Assembly (NCBI GenBank): GCA_913773715.1
Contig: CAJYHD010000350.1
Span: 1 to 64,000 of the forward strand
Source of the DNA: an uncultured Sphingobium sp.
GTDB lineage: Bacteria > Pseudomonadota > Alphaproteobacteria > Sphingomonadales > Sphingomonadaceae
DNA: 64,000 nt
Reading direction: 5' to 3'
Each line of letters starts with the position of its first letter. The stretch's first letter is position 1. Of this stretch, positions 32,503 to 41,979 are shown piece after piece. The position numbers and the translations under genes were made by a program. The notes under the pieces were generated by a model. It was not told where the DNA came from. It saw only the letters and a list, made by a program, of their open reading frames with translations, and searched no databases.

Positions 32503-33771
32503 CTAGGCGAGCTTGCTGGAAACGGCCTTGATCGCTTTCAGTCCCGATCCGAACCGCGCGATGGCCTCCCGGTTCTTCTCCAGCTCGCCATAGGGCAGGT
32601 AGGATATGTCGAGGTCGGCTACGCGGCTGAACGCGGGCCGCTGCAACTGCGCGCGAACGTCCGTCTCGCGCGCGTCGGGCGCGACAAGGAACAGCCCCGC
32701 GGTCGCGTGAAGGTCGCCACCGCTCAAGGCCAGGTCGAGCATCCTGACGATGCCCGAATAGATCGAGGTCGAATGCTCCACCTCGAACGCCGCGGCGACA
32801 TGATCGCCGGCCTTCTCAAGCCACAGCACGTCGATCAGCCGGATCGAGTCAGCGCCCTTCGACGTCGCGATCGTGTCGGGCAGGCGCTCAAGGCATCCTG
32901 CGCCCAAGGGTGATCCGTCGAAGGCGCGGCTCCGATCGCTATCCGGCTCCGCCCCTCGACGTGAGCGGCGCGACGCTGGCGAGCTGGGGGCAGCGGCTTG
33001 AGGCGGCGCGCGAGGAAGCGCGCACGCTCAGCAAGGCCGCTGCCCCCAGCTCGCCAGCGTCGCGCCGCTCACGTCGAGGGGCGGAGCCGGATAGCGATCG
33101 GAGCCGATGTCGAACAACAGACCGCCGATCGCGCCTAAATCATTCGATAGCAGCTCGCGGAAGCGGTCGTTGAGATCGAGGATGCCGGTCCGCATCGCCA
33201 GAAAATGCTCCCAGCTCCCGAGCTTCACATTCGCCCCCGTCAGCGCGTTGTAGCCCTTAACGATTGCGGTGTTGAAGGGCGGCACCAGCGTCGGGTGAAG
33301 GAAGTAGAGGAGGTTGGCGACCGCCGGACCCAGCCCCTTGATCTTCAAACGGTCGATCGCGTGGATATGGCTGATGATCTCCTCGGCCGTGTCGCAACAG
33401 GAACAGGCGTCGAGCAAGCGGCCGAACGCGCGCTGATTGTCGGGGCTCTCGTAAATGTCGGGGATGCGGAGCTTCGGCTTCCAGAGGAACGCATGGTCCG
33501 CGCCCTTGAAGATTTGCCGCTGCTCGGCGACGGAATGGACGACGGTTTCGAGCGACGATCCGCGGTAGGCGACGCCGAACGTGCCGCGCTCGATCTCGCC
33601 GACAACCTGGGTGATGCCGCGCCGGATTGATCGGAAGTTCTTCAACCGCTCGTCCCAAAGAAACCAGCTCCGATAGGTCGCGCCCTGATCGTCACGCCAG
33701 CGGGCAATTAAGCGGCGCACCAGGCCGTCATGGTCGGTGCCAGTAGAAAGACTGTCGATCTGCGCTGCCAT
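32503..33771 (-). pseudogene. HhH/restriction-nuclease-like gene broken by an inverted duplication
   Basis: The N-terminal part (start ATG 33771, MAAQIDSLSTG) reads in one frame to ASWGQ near 33040. It has a helix-hairpin-helix-like RLKIKGLGPAVANLLYFLHP. The C-terminal part resumes at about 32926 (FDGSPLGAGCLERLPDT) and includes FEVEHSTSIYSGIVRMLDLA, a segment that recurs in PD-(D/E)XK-like restriction proteins. Between them lie a 71-bp inverted duplicate and a 38-bp loop in reverse orientation, which stop the frame. Flipping the loop and removing one arm restores LASWGQRLEAAREEARTLSKAF-DGSPL continuity. Function of the intact family member is uncertain. Confidence 0.75.
32927..33106. repeat. 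71-bp perfect inverted repeat with 38-bp spacer
   Basis: Arms 32927-32997 and 33036-33106 are exact reverse complements. The spacer 32998-33035 contains its own GCGCGC-GAGGAA-GCGCGC hairpin. The right arm is the original coding copy; the left arm is the duplicate. Confidence 0.92.
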
Positions 33772-33930
33772 ATGTCCCCGATTGCCCCCGGCCCGCGTTT
33801 GGCGAGCTAGTAATAGACCTAAGCTGCGGCCCTTATGGCGTCGAGGGTGTAGAGCTGGCCCCCGCAATATGAGGGCAACGCCGCTCCCGCGCGTAGATTC
33901 AACATACACGCCAGCGGTGCCGACAGGGCC

Positions 33931-33961
33931 TTGACCCTAACACGGTGTCATACCCTACATG
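33931..33961 (+). promoter_or_regulatory. CueR-type promoter of the Cu(I) ATPase operon
   Basis: TTGACC (33931-33936) and TACATG (33956-33961) are separated by exactly 19 bp, with the dyad TAACACGGTGTCA in the spacer. A CueR-like regulator is encoded at the end of the operon. Confidence 0.7.
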
Positions 33962-33985
33962 CTCTCGGGTCGAAGGAGTCTTGCC

Positions 33986-36460
33986 ATGAACGACCCTCAT
34001 TACCATTCCCAAGCCGGGCGTTGCGGCTGTTCGAAGCCTGCGCCTGAATCGGTCTCCACGCCCTCATCCTGTTGCGGGGGCGGCTCGGCCGCTCCCGCAA
34101 AGATCGAGCACGAACATCATCACACCGAAGCGGGCGGCTGCTGCTCGGGCAGTAAGGACAACGATGCCGCAGCAGCAGTGATCGACGCGGTGTGCGGCAT
34201 GACGGTCGATCCCGCAAAAACGACACACCATGCCGAGCACGCTGGTCATGCCTATCATTTCTGTAGCGCAGGGTGCCGGAGCAAGTTTGTCGCCAATCCT
34301 GACGCCTATCTGAGCGATAAGCCGAAACCGGAGCCGATGGCGACGCCGGGGGCGATGTGGACGTGCCCGATGCACCCGCAAATTCGCCAGGAAGGGCCGG
34401 GAACTTGCCCAATCTGCGGCATGGCGCTCGAACCCGAAGAACCGTCGCTCGACGATACTCCCAACCCTGAGCTGGTCGACTTCACGCGCCGACTGTGGGT
34501 GGCGGGCGCGCTCACGATCCCGCTGCTCGTCGTCTCGATGTTCGCGGAAATGTTAGGCCTGCATGTGGTTAGCCCTGCGGCCTCGCCTTGGGTCCAGCTC
34601 GCACTCACCGCGCCGATCGTGCTGTGGGCGGGCTGGCCGTTTTTCGAGCGGGGGTGGACATCGCTTCGTACCCGCCATCTCAATATGTTCACACTGATCG
34701 CGATCGGCGTAGGTGCCGCCTTCCTCTATAGCGTGGTCGCGACGCTCGCGCCGGGCATCTTCCCAGCGACCTTCCGCACGCATGGGAGCATGGTTCCCGT
34801 CTATTACGAGGCGGCCGGCGTCGTGGTGACACTGGTGCTGCTCGGGCAAGTGCTCGAACTGCGCGCTAGGGCGGCGACAGGGCGCGCGATCCGCGCTCTC
34901 ATGGATCTCGCCCCCAAGACGGCGCGACGCTTGCAGCCTGACGGTTCTGAAGAAGAAGTCGGGCTTGCCGACGTGGCAACCGGTGACCGGCTGCGGGTCC
35001 GCCCCGGTGAAGCCATCCCGGTCGATGGCGTCGTGGTCGAGGGTCGTTCGTCGGTCGACGAAGCCATGCTCACCGGCGAACCCGCGCCGGTCCTCAAGGA
35101 AGTCGAGGCGATCGTTACCGGGGGCACCGTCAACGGGACGGGCAGCCTGGTGATGGAAGCCCGCGCGGTTGGTTCGGACACGATGCTCGCGCGTATCGTC
35201 CGCATGGTCGCGGAAGCGCAGCGAAGCCGCGCCCCGATACAGGCGGTCGCCGATCGGGTTTCAGGATGGTTCGTGCCGCTCGTCGTGCTGATCTCGATTG
35301 CGACCTTCATCACTTGGTCGCTGGTCGGCCCTGAGCCGCGCATGGGCCATGCCCTGCTTAACGCCATCGCAGTGCTGGTGATCGCCTGCCCGTGCGCGCT
35401 CGGGCTCGCCACGCCCATGTCGATCATGGTCGGCACGGGACGCGGCGCTCAGGCCGGCGTGCTGGTGAAGAACGCGGAAGCCTTACAGGGGCTGGAAAAG
35501 GTCGATACCCTTGTCATCGACAAGACGGGTACGCTCACGGAAGGCAAGCCCAAGCTGATCGCGGTCGAGACGGTCAGCGCGGTCGGAGAGAACGACATGC
35601 TCGCGCTTGCCGCGGCCGTCGAAGGCCAATCCGAACATCCGCTCGCGCACGCAATCGTCGTTGCCGCCAAAGAACGAGGATTGCAGCTCGGCACAGTCGC
35701 GGACTTTGCCTCGCAAACCGGGCTGGGTGTCAGCGCCACGGTGGGCGGCCGCTCGGTCGTGATTGGCAATGCGGTGCAAATGAGCCGGATCGGCGCTGAT
35801 CTCAAGCCGGTCGACGCCGCGGCCGATCGTCACCGTGGCGAAGGCGCGGGCATCATCCTCGTCGCGATCGACGGGGCGCTCGCCGGTCTGCTCGCAGTCG
35901 CCGATCCGGTGCGCGCATCGGCGCGCGACGCTATTGCCGCGCTTCGCAAGGAGGGCCTGCGGGTCGTCATGCTCACCGGCGACAATCGTGGGACGGCCGA
36001 TGCTGTCGCGCGCGCCGTGGGCGGTCTTGATGACGTGCGCGCCGATCTGCTGCCGGAAGACAAGGCGCGTATCATCGGCGAGCTGAAAGCGAGCGGCGCA
36101 AGGGTCGCAATGGCGGGCGATGGGATCAACGACGCCCCGGCGCTCGCCGCCGCGGATGTCGGCTTGGCGATGGGAACGGGAACAGACGTGGCGATCGAAA
36201 GCGCCGGCATGACGCTCACGCGCGGCGATCTCTCGGCGATCGTGCGCGCCCGCAAGCTCGCTCGCGCGACGATGCGAAATATCCGCCAAAACCTGTTCTT
36301 CTCGTTCTTGTTCAACGGAATCGGCGTGCCGGTTGCGGCCGGCGTGCTTTACCCGGTTGCCGGTATCCTGCTGTCGCCGATGCTGGCCGGTGCAGCGATG
36401 GCGCTCTCGTCCTTCACCGTGGTCCTGAACGCACTGCGGCTCAACGCGGTAAAGCTGTGA
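33986..36460 (+). CDS. P1B-1 Cu(I)-translocating P-type ATPase
   Basis: This 824-residue pump starts at ATG 33986, with AGGAG upstream. The N-terminal 130 residues replace the usual MXCXXC domains with Cys/His-rich segments: [25 protein letters not shown], a YHS-like domain ([31 protein letters not shown]) and [21 protein letters not shown]. The core has [24 protein letters not shown] and [16 protein letters not shown], with [13 protein letters not shown] at the end. It exports Cu(I), and possibly Ag(I), from the cytoplasm. CueR follows with overlapping codons. Confidence 0.95.
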   Translation: MNDPHYHSQAGRCGCSKPAPESVSTPSSCCGGGSAAPAKIEHEHHHTEAGGCCSGSKDNDAAAAVIDAVCGMTVDPAKTTHHAEHAGHAYHFCSAGCRSKFVANPDAYLSDKPKPEPMATPGAMWTCPMHPQIRQEGPGTCPICGMALEPEEPSLDDTPNPELVDFTRRLWVAGALTIPLLVVSMFAEMLGLHVVSPAASPWVQLALTAPIVLWAGWPFFERGWTSLRTRHLNMFTLIAIGVGAAFLYSVVATLAPGIFPATFRTHGSMVPVYYEAAGVVVTLVLLGQVLELRARAATGRAIRALMDLAPKTARRLQPDGSEEEVGLADVATGDRLRVRPGEAIPVDGVVVEGRSSVDEAMLTGEPAPVLKEVEAIVTGGTVNGTGSLVMEARAVGSDTMLARIVRMVAEAQRSRAPIQAVADRVSGWFVPLVVLISIATFITWSLVGPEPRMGHALLNAIAVLVIACPCALGLATPMSIMVGTGRGAQAGVLVKNAEALQGLEKVDTLVIDKTGTLTEGKPKLIAVETVSAVGENDMLALAAAVEGQSEHPLAHAIVVAAKERGLQLGTVADFASQTGLGVSATVGGRSVVIGNAVQMSRIGADLKPVDAAADRHRGEGAGIILVAIDGALAGLLAVADPVRASARDAIAALRKEGLRVVMLTGDNRGTADAVARAVGGLDDVRADLLPEDKARIIGELKASGARVAMAGDGINDAPALAAADVGLAMGTGTDVAIESAGMTLTRGDLSAIVRARKLARATMRNIRQNLFFSFLFNGIGVPVAAGVLYPVAGILLSPMLAGAAMALSSFTVVLNALRLNAVKL

Positions 36461-36840
36461 ACATCGGAGCGGCGTCGGACGCCAGCGGCGTCTCCCAACG
36501 CATGATCCGCCACTATGAAAAGATTGGTTTGGTGCCCGCGCCGCCACGGCGCGGGAACTACCGGGACTACGCCGACGCTGACGTTCATCGGCTGCGATTT
36601 ATCGCCAACGCGCGCGACCTGGGGTTCCCGATCGAGGAAATCCGCACGCTGCTGGGGCTGTGGTCGGATCGCGATCGGTCGAGCGCGGAAGTGAAGACGC
36701 TGGCGGAAGCCCGCGCTGCCGAACTGGGCCGCAAGGTCCGCGTCTTGGACGCCATGCGCCGCTCGCTTACCGGGCTCGCCCAAGCCTGTCATGGCGATGA
36801 TCGGCCTGATTGTCCGATCATCGAACGCTTGGCTGAATAA
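36457..36840 (+). CDS. cueR: CueR-like Cu(I)-responsive MerR regulator
   Basis: This 127-residue protein starts at GTG 36457, overlapping the ATPase stop. [27 protein letters not shown] is followed by the CueR loop C111-HGDDRPD-C119, which matches Cys112/Cys120 of E. coli CueR. It probably activates the 19-bp-spacer promoter at 33931. Placing the regulator after the pump gives autoregulation. Confidence 0.92.
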   Translation: MNIGAASDASGVSQRMIRHYEKIGLVPAPPRRGNYRDYADADVHRLRFIANARDLGFPIEEIRTLLGLWSDRDRSSAEVKTLAEARAAELGRKVRVLDAMRRSLTGLAQACHGDDRPDCPIIERLAE

Positions 36841-36892
36841 CTTGCGCGGCTAACTTTTACTCCACTTGAGCGTGATCGTGCGTCGCACCGTT

Positions 36893-37554
36893 TCACGCGT
36901 TTCGCGCTGCGGCTTTGCCGCACCCCTCGATCGCCGCGCGGTTGGCCGTCACGATCCTGTCGGCCCCGACGATGGCGCGGAACGCGGTGGGACTGGCGCT
37001 CTGGATCATACGCTGCCCGGCTTCCCAGCGGGGCAAGTCGAGCGTCCGCGCCGCCATGCGCTCGGGCCATTGCCAGCTCGCCGGTGCGATCTCGCGCGCG
37101 ACCAGGCCCGGCACGATCGCCCATGCGAGGATGCCGGCCGCCACCCCACCCAGGGCAAACCATAGCTGCCGATTCTTCTGGTCGGCGCGTGTCCATGCGG
37201 ACCCGGCGATGGCGCGAAGATCGGCCATGATGCGGGCCTTGTCCTCGCCCGCCTTGGCGAGCGCCGCCTGATCCTCGCGCCGGGCGGCGCTGCCCGCCGC
37301 GGCGATGCGCTGCGCCATCTGCTCCGGCGTCATCGCCAGCGCCGGGGCCGCTTTCAGGAATTGGCCGATGCGCGCGACGTTCTCGCCTGCCGTGTTCACG
37401 TTCTGCTGGAGCACGCCAAGCGTCTCGGTATGGTCGGGTATGTCGATCGCCGCGCTCGGCCGCCAAGCCCTCCACGGCGCAGCGCCAGCTCGCCGCGCAT
37501 GGCCTCGAACGCCTCGGCCGCGCCTGCTCCGCCCTGATCGTCCTCGTTCGTCAC
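36893..37554 (-). pseudogene. DUF6118 family protein, N-terminus frameshifted
   Basis: The main frame from GTG 37414 (VLQQNVNTAGENV) to 36893 gives 173 residues with a helical region, one membrane span (LWFALGGVAAGILAWAIVPGLVA) and CGKAAARNA at the end. The expected family N-terminus is split over two other frames upstream: EAFEAMRGELALRR from GTG 37554, then VEGLAAER near 37475. Frame changes lie near 37470-37478 and 37451-37456, in GC runs, so sequencing error is possible. DUF6118 genes are frequent on alphaproteobacterial conjugative elements; the function is unknown. Confidence 0.65.
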
Positions 37555-37626
37555 CTGTCGTGAGCCTGCAACCCGTGATATTCCTCCGAGTTAATCAAAG
37601 GAGACCCAACAATCACCGGACCGGTC

Positions 37627-38874
37627 ATGCCTAAGACACCACACACGAAAGGCCCGGACGAAACCCTTTCTCTCTTCGCCGATCCCTATCGGTTCATCTC
37701 CAGGCAGTGCCAGCGCCTAGGCGCAAACGCTTTTGAATCCCGTTTCCTGCTGAAAAAGACCAACTGCCTTAAGGGGGCCAAGGCCGCCGAAATCTTCTAC
37801 GATACGACCCGCTTCGAGCGCGAAGGTGCCATGCCGGTCGCTATTCAGAAGACACTGCTGGGCCAAGGCGGCGTTCAGGGTCTGGACGGCGAGACCCATC
37901 GGCACCGCAAGCAGATGTTCATGGGCCTGATGACACCAGAGCGCGTGCGGGCGCTGGCGCAATTGTTCGAGGCCGAGTGGCGCAGGGCGGTGCCGGGCTG
38001 GACGCGCAAAGGAGAGATCGTCTTCTATGACGAGTTGCATGAGCCGCTGACGCGAGCGGTATGCGCTTGGGCGGGAGTTCCTCTTCCGGACGATGAAGCC
38101 GGCAACCGCGCGGGCGAGCTGCGGGCGCTGTTCGACGCCGCCGGCTCGGCGAGCCCAAGGCATCTTTGGTCACGGCTGGCCCGTCGTCGCGTCGACGCAT
38201 GGGCGAAGCGGATCATTGAAGGCATTCGGGCCGGGAGCATCGGCTCGGGCTCGGGGACCGCGGCTTACGCGATAGCCTGGCATCGCGACCGGCACGACGA
38301 TCTTCTTTCGCCGCACGTCGCAGCGGTCGAACTGGTAAATGTCCTTCGCCCGACCGTCGCGATCGCAGTGTACATCACCTTCGTCGCCCACGCGCTGCAA
38401 ACCTGTTCAGGGATCAGGGCGGCCTTGGTTCAGCAGCCGGACTATGCCGAGCTCTTCGTCCAAGAGGTCCGCCGATTCTATCCCTTCTTTCCCGCTGTGG
38501 TGGCGCGCGCGAGCCAAGATTTCGAGTGGGAGGGGATGGCCTTTCCGGAAGGGCGTCAAGTGGTGCTAGACCTTTATGGGAGCAATCACGACGCAGCGAC
38601 CTGGGCCGACCCCCAGGAGTTTCGCCCTGAGCGTTTCAGGGCTTGGGACGAAGACTCCTTCAACTTCATTCCGCAGGGCGGCGGCGATCACTATCTCGGC
38701 CATCGCTGTCCCGGCGAATGGATCGTCCTCGCGATCATGAAGGTGGCGGCACACCTCCTCGTCAACGCGATGCGCTATGACGTACCGGACCAAGACCTGA
38801 GCATCGATTTCGCCAGGCTGCCAGCGCTTCCGAAAAGCGGCTTCGTGATGCGCAACGTCCACATAGGTGGCTAG
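37627..38874 (+). CDS. Fatty-acid peroxygenase, CYP152 (P450SPalpha-like)
   Basis: This 415-residue P450 has heme ligand C361 in YLGHRCPGEW and R241 followed by proline in NVLRPTVAIAVYITFV, where other P450s have the acid-alcohol pair. CYP152 enzymes use the substrate carboxylate and Arg to activate hydrogen peroxide and hydroxylate fatty acids at C-alpha. Length and both residue numbers agree with P450SPalpha of Sphingomonas paucimobilis as I recall it. Other landmarks are FYPFFPAVVARASQDFEW and EFRPERF. It stands alone in the metal island with no redox partner, as expected for a peroxygenase. Confidence 0.93.
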   Translation: MPKTPHTKGPDETLSLFADPYRFISRQCQRLGANAFESRFLLKKTNCLKGAKAAEIFYDTTRFEREGAMPVAIQKTLLGQGGVQGLDGETHRHRKQMFMGLMTPERVRALAQLFEAEWRRAVPGWTRKGEIVFYDELHEPLTRAVCAWAGVPLPDDEAGNRAGELRALFDAAGSASPRHLWSRLARRRVDAWAKRIIEGIRAGSIGSGSGTAAYAIAWHRDRHDDLLSPHVAAVELVNVLRPTVAIAVYITFVAHALQTCSGIRAALVQQPDYAELFVQEVRRFYPFFPAVVARASQDFEWEGMAFPEGRQVVLDLYGSNHDAATWADPQEFRPERFRAWDEDSFNFIPQGGGDHYLGHRCPGEWIVLAIMKVAAHLLVNAMRYDVPDQDLSIDFARLPALPKSGFVMRNVHIGG

Positions 38875-38947
38875 GGCCGCGTGCCGTGGTGATGGTGATC
38901 GGCTCCGTTATCGACCGTTTGCGCGAGTACGGGGTGCGATGCGACAT

Positions 38948-39364
38948 CTACGCAGTCGAATGTTGGTTCAGCAAGTCGATCACGGCGCACCTCGCCGCCC
39001 CGTCGCCTTCGCAACGGTCGATGGTCGCAGCCAGCAGGCTTTCTAGTTGCGCCAGATCCTCCATCTTAGCGCGCACACGCTCTAGATGGTGAGCCGCGAT
39101 CTCGCGGACCTCACTGCATGACGCCTGCGCAGAACCGCCAAGAGACAGGATCGCGCGCACCTCGGCCGGGGAGAAGCCGAGTTCGCGCGCGCGACGGACG
39201 AACCCAAGTGCGCGGACGTGACCGGTCCCATATACCCGCCGCCCGCCGCTTGTGCGGGGTGGCGTTGCGAGAACACCAACGCGCTCGAAGTACCGGATCG
39301 TCTCGATATTCACGCCAGTCCGGCGAGACAGCTCGCCGATCGTGATGCTTTCCTCAACGCGCAT
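38948..39364 (-). CDS. MerR-family divalent-metal regulator (MerR/ZntR-like)
   Basis: This 138-residue protein has HTH ITIGELSRRTGVNIETIRYFERVGVL and three cysteines: C83 (AQASCSEVREIA), C118 and C126 (DRCEGDGAARC), the arrangement of divalent sensors (Hg, Zn, Cd, Pb). It diverges from a MerT-like gene over a dyad promoter at 39372-39402. Metal identity cannot be settled from the loop alone; Hg is suggested by the MerT-like neighbour. Confidence 0.88.
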   Translation of the reverse strand: MRVEESITIGELSRRTGVNIETIRYFERVGVLATPPRTSGGRRVYGTGHVRALGFVRRARELGFSPAEVRAILSLGGSAQASCSEVREIAAHHLERVRAKMEDLAQLESLLAATIDRCEGDGAARCAVIDLLNQHSTA

Positions 39365-39371
39365 ATATTGC

Positions 39372-39402
39372 TTGCTCCTGTAGTCACTACAGGATGCATA
39401 AC
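39372..39402 (+). promoter_or_regulatory. MerR-type promoter of the MerT-like gene
   Basis: TTGCTC (39372-39377), 19 bp, CATAAC (39397-39402). The spacer contains CCTGTAGT-C-ACTACAGG, a perfect 8-bp-arm dyad at 39377-39393. Confidence 0.85.
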
Positions 39403-39426
39403 GGGCTAACCCGCTAGAGGCGATAG

Positions 39427-39843
39427 ATGAACCAAGAGACCATCCCGCGTGAACCCCTAGGCGCACCAACGTCACGACGTCGCGCCGACACGGGGCTATC
39501 CGCCCTCGGCGCGCTTGCGAGCTTAGCCGCTGTTCTAGCTGCGGCGTCATGCTGCGTCCTGCCCCTCGCACTCGCGGCGCTCGGCCTGGGGGCGGGCCTG
39601 TCCAGCAACTTCGCCGCGCTGATACCACTACGGTGGCCGCTAACGGCGACCTCCCTCATCGGCTTGGCTGCTGGGTGGTGGGCCTACGCGCAGCGGCGGA
39701 GGTCCTGTGCTGGGGACCGGTCCTGCACAATGCCGCTGCCCTCGCGCGCGACACCTATCCTGCTCGCGATTGGAACGGTTCTGACGCTTATCGCGTTCGC
39801 CTGGGACCTCCTAGAAGCGCCGCTGATGAACGCGCTTTCCTGA
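39427..39843 (+). CDS. MerT-like mercuric/metal transporter
   Basis: This 138-residue protein has three to four membrane helices. The first contains the paired cysteines ASCCVLPLALAALGLGAG, the Hg-binding CC of MerT. A cytoplasmic loop has RRRSCAGDRSCTMP, equivalent to the second cysteine pair. Family MerT proteins import Hg(II) for reduction, but no merA or merP is in the window, so the substrate or outcome may differ. It overlaps the next gene by TGATG. Confidence 0.8.
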   Translation: MNQETIPREPLGAPTSRRRADTGLSALGALASLAAVLAAASCCVLPLALAALGLGAGLSSNFAALIPLRWPLTATSLIGLAAGWWAYAQRRRSCAGDRSCTMPLPSRATPILLAIGTVLTLIAFAWDLLEAPLMNALS

Positions 39844-40064
39844 TGCAGCTCACCTCAACCCTGACCTGTCCCAAATGCGGCGGGGTGGCCACCGAAAGGA
39901 TGCCCACCAACGCCTGCCAATTCTTCTATGATTGCCGGCATTGCGCGGTGGTGCTGCGGCCCCTGGCTGGCGACTGCTGCGTGTTCTGCTCATTTGGCGA
40001 TGTCCCATGCCCTCCGATCCAGGAAGCGAAAGCAAACGGGACTGTGGCGGGCTGCTGCGGGTGA
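39843..40064 (+). CDS. GDCCVxC-domain protein
   Basis: This 73-residue protein has three cysteine clusters: LTCPKCGG, YDCRHC and the hallmark GDCCVFCSFGDVPCPP, ending in GCC. In relatives one of the GDCCVxC cysteines can be selenocysteine. Here it is cysteine. The family follows MerT-like genes behind MerR regulators, so it probably binds a thiophilic metal in the cytoplasm. Its role is not known. Translation is coupled to the MerT-like gene. Confidence 0.85.
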   Translation: MQLTSTLTCPKCGGVATERMPTNACQFFYDCRHCAVVLRPLAGDCCVFCSFGDVPCPPIQEAKANGTVAGCCG

Positions 40065-40228
40065 GGCGATAGCTTCACGTTTCTTCGTGAACTGGGGTCC
40101 TGCTCGCCAAGGTCGCGCAAGCGAAATTGCCTACTTCGGTCTTATTCGACCGGTTCCTGACCTGCCTCAACTGCTCATTTTCGAGAGGGCATTTGAACAG
40201 GATAGCATTTCGGGCGCTTCAAAAACCC

Positions 40229-40257
40229 TTGCTCCTCCAGTTGCTAGAGCATGTAAC
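40229..40257 (+). promoter_or_regulatory. MerR-type promoter candidate before the retropepsin-PDZ gene
   Basis: TTGCTC (40229-40234) and TGTAAC (40252-40257, 17 bp) or TAACCG (19 bp), with the imperfect dyad CTCCAGTTGCTAGAG in the spacer. It closely resembles the promoters at 39372 and 41980, suggesting control by one of the two flanking MerR proteins. Confidence 0.55.
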
Positions 40258-40326
40258 CGCAATTTGCTCTCCTGCGGACGGGGGGCTGGAGGTGGCTTTT
40301 TGACGGCCCGTGTTGAAGCAATCGGT

Positions 40327-41529
40327 ATGTCTCGACGCTCATTAGTGGCGCGGTTGGTGGCCTGTGGAACCGGCTTGGTGCTCGGTTCTCCAACGCTCGC
40401 GCGACAGACTTCCCGGTCTGCGGCCTCGTGGAACTTCGGCGCGGCTCACCTCGAATGGGAGCCGCTGGAAGTCGGCACGGGTGATACCCTCCTTGTTTCG
40501 GCACAAGTGCGCGGAGTGCCGGCGCGGGCGGTGCTCGACAGTGGCAGCGGCGCGTCGATCATGAGCACGGCGCTCGCGGCGAAGCTCGGCTTGAACAATG
40601 GTGAGCGGCGCATGATTAGCGGGCTGAGCGCCAAGGCCCCGGTGCTGCTGGTCCGCGACATCGACGTACAGCTCGCCCGCGAAACCCGTCGCTTACCCTT
40701 TGCCGTTGTTGGTGATCTGAGTTCAGTGTCGGCGGCCTTCGGACGACCGATCGACGTTCTCCTCGGTGCCGATATGTTCACGGGCAGCTGCATCGCGCTC
40801 GATTTCGCGAACAGGCGTATGGCGGTCGTCAAGTCAGGCACGTTTCTCGCCGGCCCCGACTGGCGCGCTGTCGCGCTCGGACGCGGTGCCAAGCAGGAGC
40901 TGTTCATCCGGGCCTCCGTCGAGGGCCTGTCTCCCGTGCCCTTGATGATCGATCTTGGCAGCTCGGCCGCGCTGATGCTCTCGTCGGCCTATGCCCGCGA
41001 TCAAGGGCTGTTGAACGGGAAGCTCGTCTCGACCGCGGCGATCGGCGGCGTCGATGGTGTGCGTATCAACGATGCTTTCACGATCCAGAACATCAACATC
41101 GAAGGGCTTGGCGTCTCGAACGTCCCCACACTCGGGATGAGAGCTTGGCTCTCCACCAGCACGGTTGGCAATGTCGGCCTACCGCTGATCGCTCAATTCG
41201 ACGTGGTGTTCGACGTGACCGCCGGATTCGTGTGGCTCCGGCCACTCGGTCCTCGTCGTCGCCTGCCGATGCTGAAGGACCTTAGCGGCCTTGGCCTCGC
41301 AGCCTCACCAACGGCGCTCACCGTTGTTCATGTGGCGGCGAACAGTCCCGCGGAAAAGGCTGGCTGGGCGGTCGGCGACCGGATCGTGGCGGTGAACGGC
41401 CATTCGATCGATGCGAACTATACGCGTGGGGAGCTCTGGCAAGTGCGCTCCCGGCCTGCTGGCACCCTCGTAAAGCTGACGATGGCCTCGGGTGATGTGC
41501 GCGAGCTCAGGCTGGCCGATTATTATTGA
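40327..41529 (+). CDS. Exported retropepsin-like aspartic protease with C-terminal PDZ domain
   Basis: This 400-residue protein starts at ATG 40327 with a signal containing SRRSLVARLVACGTGLVLG. Two retropepsin-like halves each carry a catalytic-type motif, AVLDSGSGASIMS and LMIDLGSSAALMLS, so it could form an active site within one chain. After RRRLPMLKDL a PDZ domain follows (ANSPAEKAGWAVGDRIVAVNGHSID). Paired DSG/DLGS motifs and PDZ suggest a periplasmic protease or substrate-binding relative. Placement between two metal regulators behind a MerR-like promoter is unusual. The 262-bp spacer before it holds that promoter and a small TTCACG-TTTCTT-CGTGAA hairpin at 40074. Confidence 0.8.
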   Translation: MSRRSLVARLVACGTGLVLGSPTLARQTSRSAASWNFGAAHLEWEPLEVGTGDTLLVSAQVRGVPARAVLDSGSGASIMSTALAAKLGLNNGERRMISGLSAKAPVLLVRDIDVQLARETRRLPFAVVGDLSSVSAAFGRPIDVLLGADMFTGSCIALDFANRRMAVVKSGTFLAGPDWRAVALGRGAKQELFIRASVEGLSPVPLMIDLGSSAALMLSSAYARDQGLLNGKLVSTAAIGGVDGVRINDAFTIQNINIEGLGVSNVPTLGMRAWLSTSTVGNVGLPLIAQFDVVFDVTAGFVWLRPLGPRRRLPMLKDLSGLGLAASPTALTVVHVAANSPAEKAGWAVGDRIVAVNGHSIDANYTRGELWQVRSRPAGTLVKLTMASGDVRELRLADYY

Positions 41530-41942
41530 TCGGCTTGAGGGTGGCCTTTGCCGATCGCCTTCATGATCCGACAATCGGCCATGCGCGCCTTGGTGCAGCT
41601 CTGGCTGAGCATTGCCAACTCATCCCGCAACACCGCGAGTTGCGCCAGTCTCTCCTCCACATCCTTGAGGTGCTGAGCAGCGATAGCTGAGGCGGCACCA
41701 CAATCCTGGTCCGGGTTCTGCGCCAGCCCCATCAACGAACGGATCTCGTCGACGGAGAAGCCAAGCCGGCGACCGTTGCGGATGAAGTGCAAACGCTCAA
41801 TGTCACTGGCATCGTAGGTTCTGCGACCCGACGCCGTGCGAGGGGCGGATCGGAGCAACCCGATCGACTCATAAAAGCGGATCGTCGTCACCTTCGTCGA
41901 GGTCTCGCTGGCGAGCTGCCCAATCATCACCGGCTTCATCAT
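41523..41942 (-). CDS. CadR/PbrR-like MerR-family regulator
   Basis: This 139-residue protein has HTH MIGQLASETSTKVTTIRFYESIGLL and cysteines C81 (PDQDCGAAS), C116 and C124 (QSCTKARMADC), the CadR/PbrR pattern for Cd, Zn or Pb. It diverges from a CDF transporter and an FTR1-type permease, which points to Pb or Cd. Its stop overlaps the end of the retropepsin gene by a few bases. Confidence 0.9.
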   Translation of the reverse strand: MMKPVMIGQLASETSTKVTTIRFYESIGLLRSAPRTASGRRTYDASDIERLHFIRNGRRLGFSVDEIRSLMGLAQNPDQDCGAASAIAAQHLKDVEERLAQLAVLRDELAMLSQSCTKARMADCRIMKAIGKGHPQADQ

Positions 41943-41979
41943 GCCATCCTTGCTTATGCGAACGTGTCGCACATTTCGC

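Noticed and set aside
33028..33909. A complete 293-residue gene
   Set aside because: The frame ends inside the inverted duplication, and its natural continuation is found beyond it. It is the N-terminal piece of a broken gene.
40074..40091. Terminator hairpin TTCACG-TTTCTT-CGTGAA
   Set aside because: Six-bp AT-containing stem without a T-run; too weak to call.
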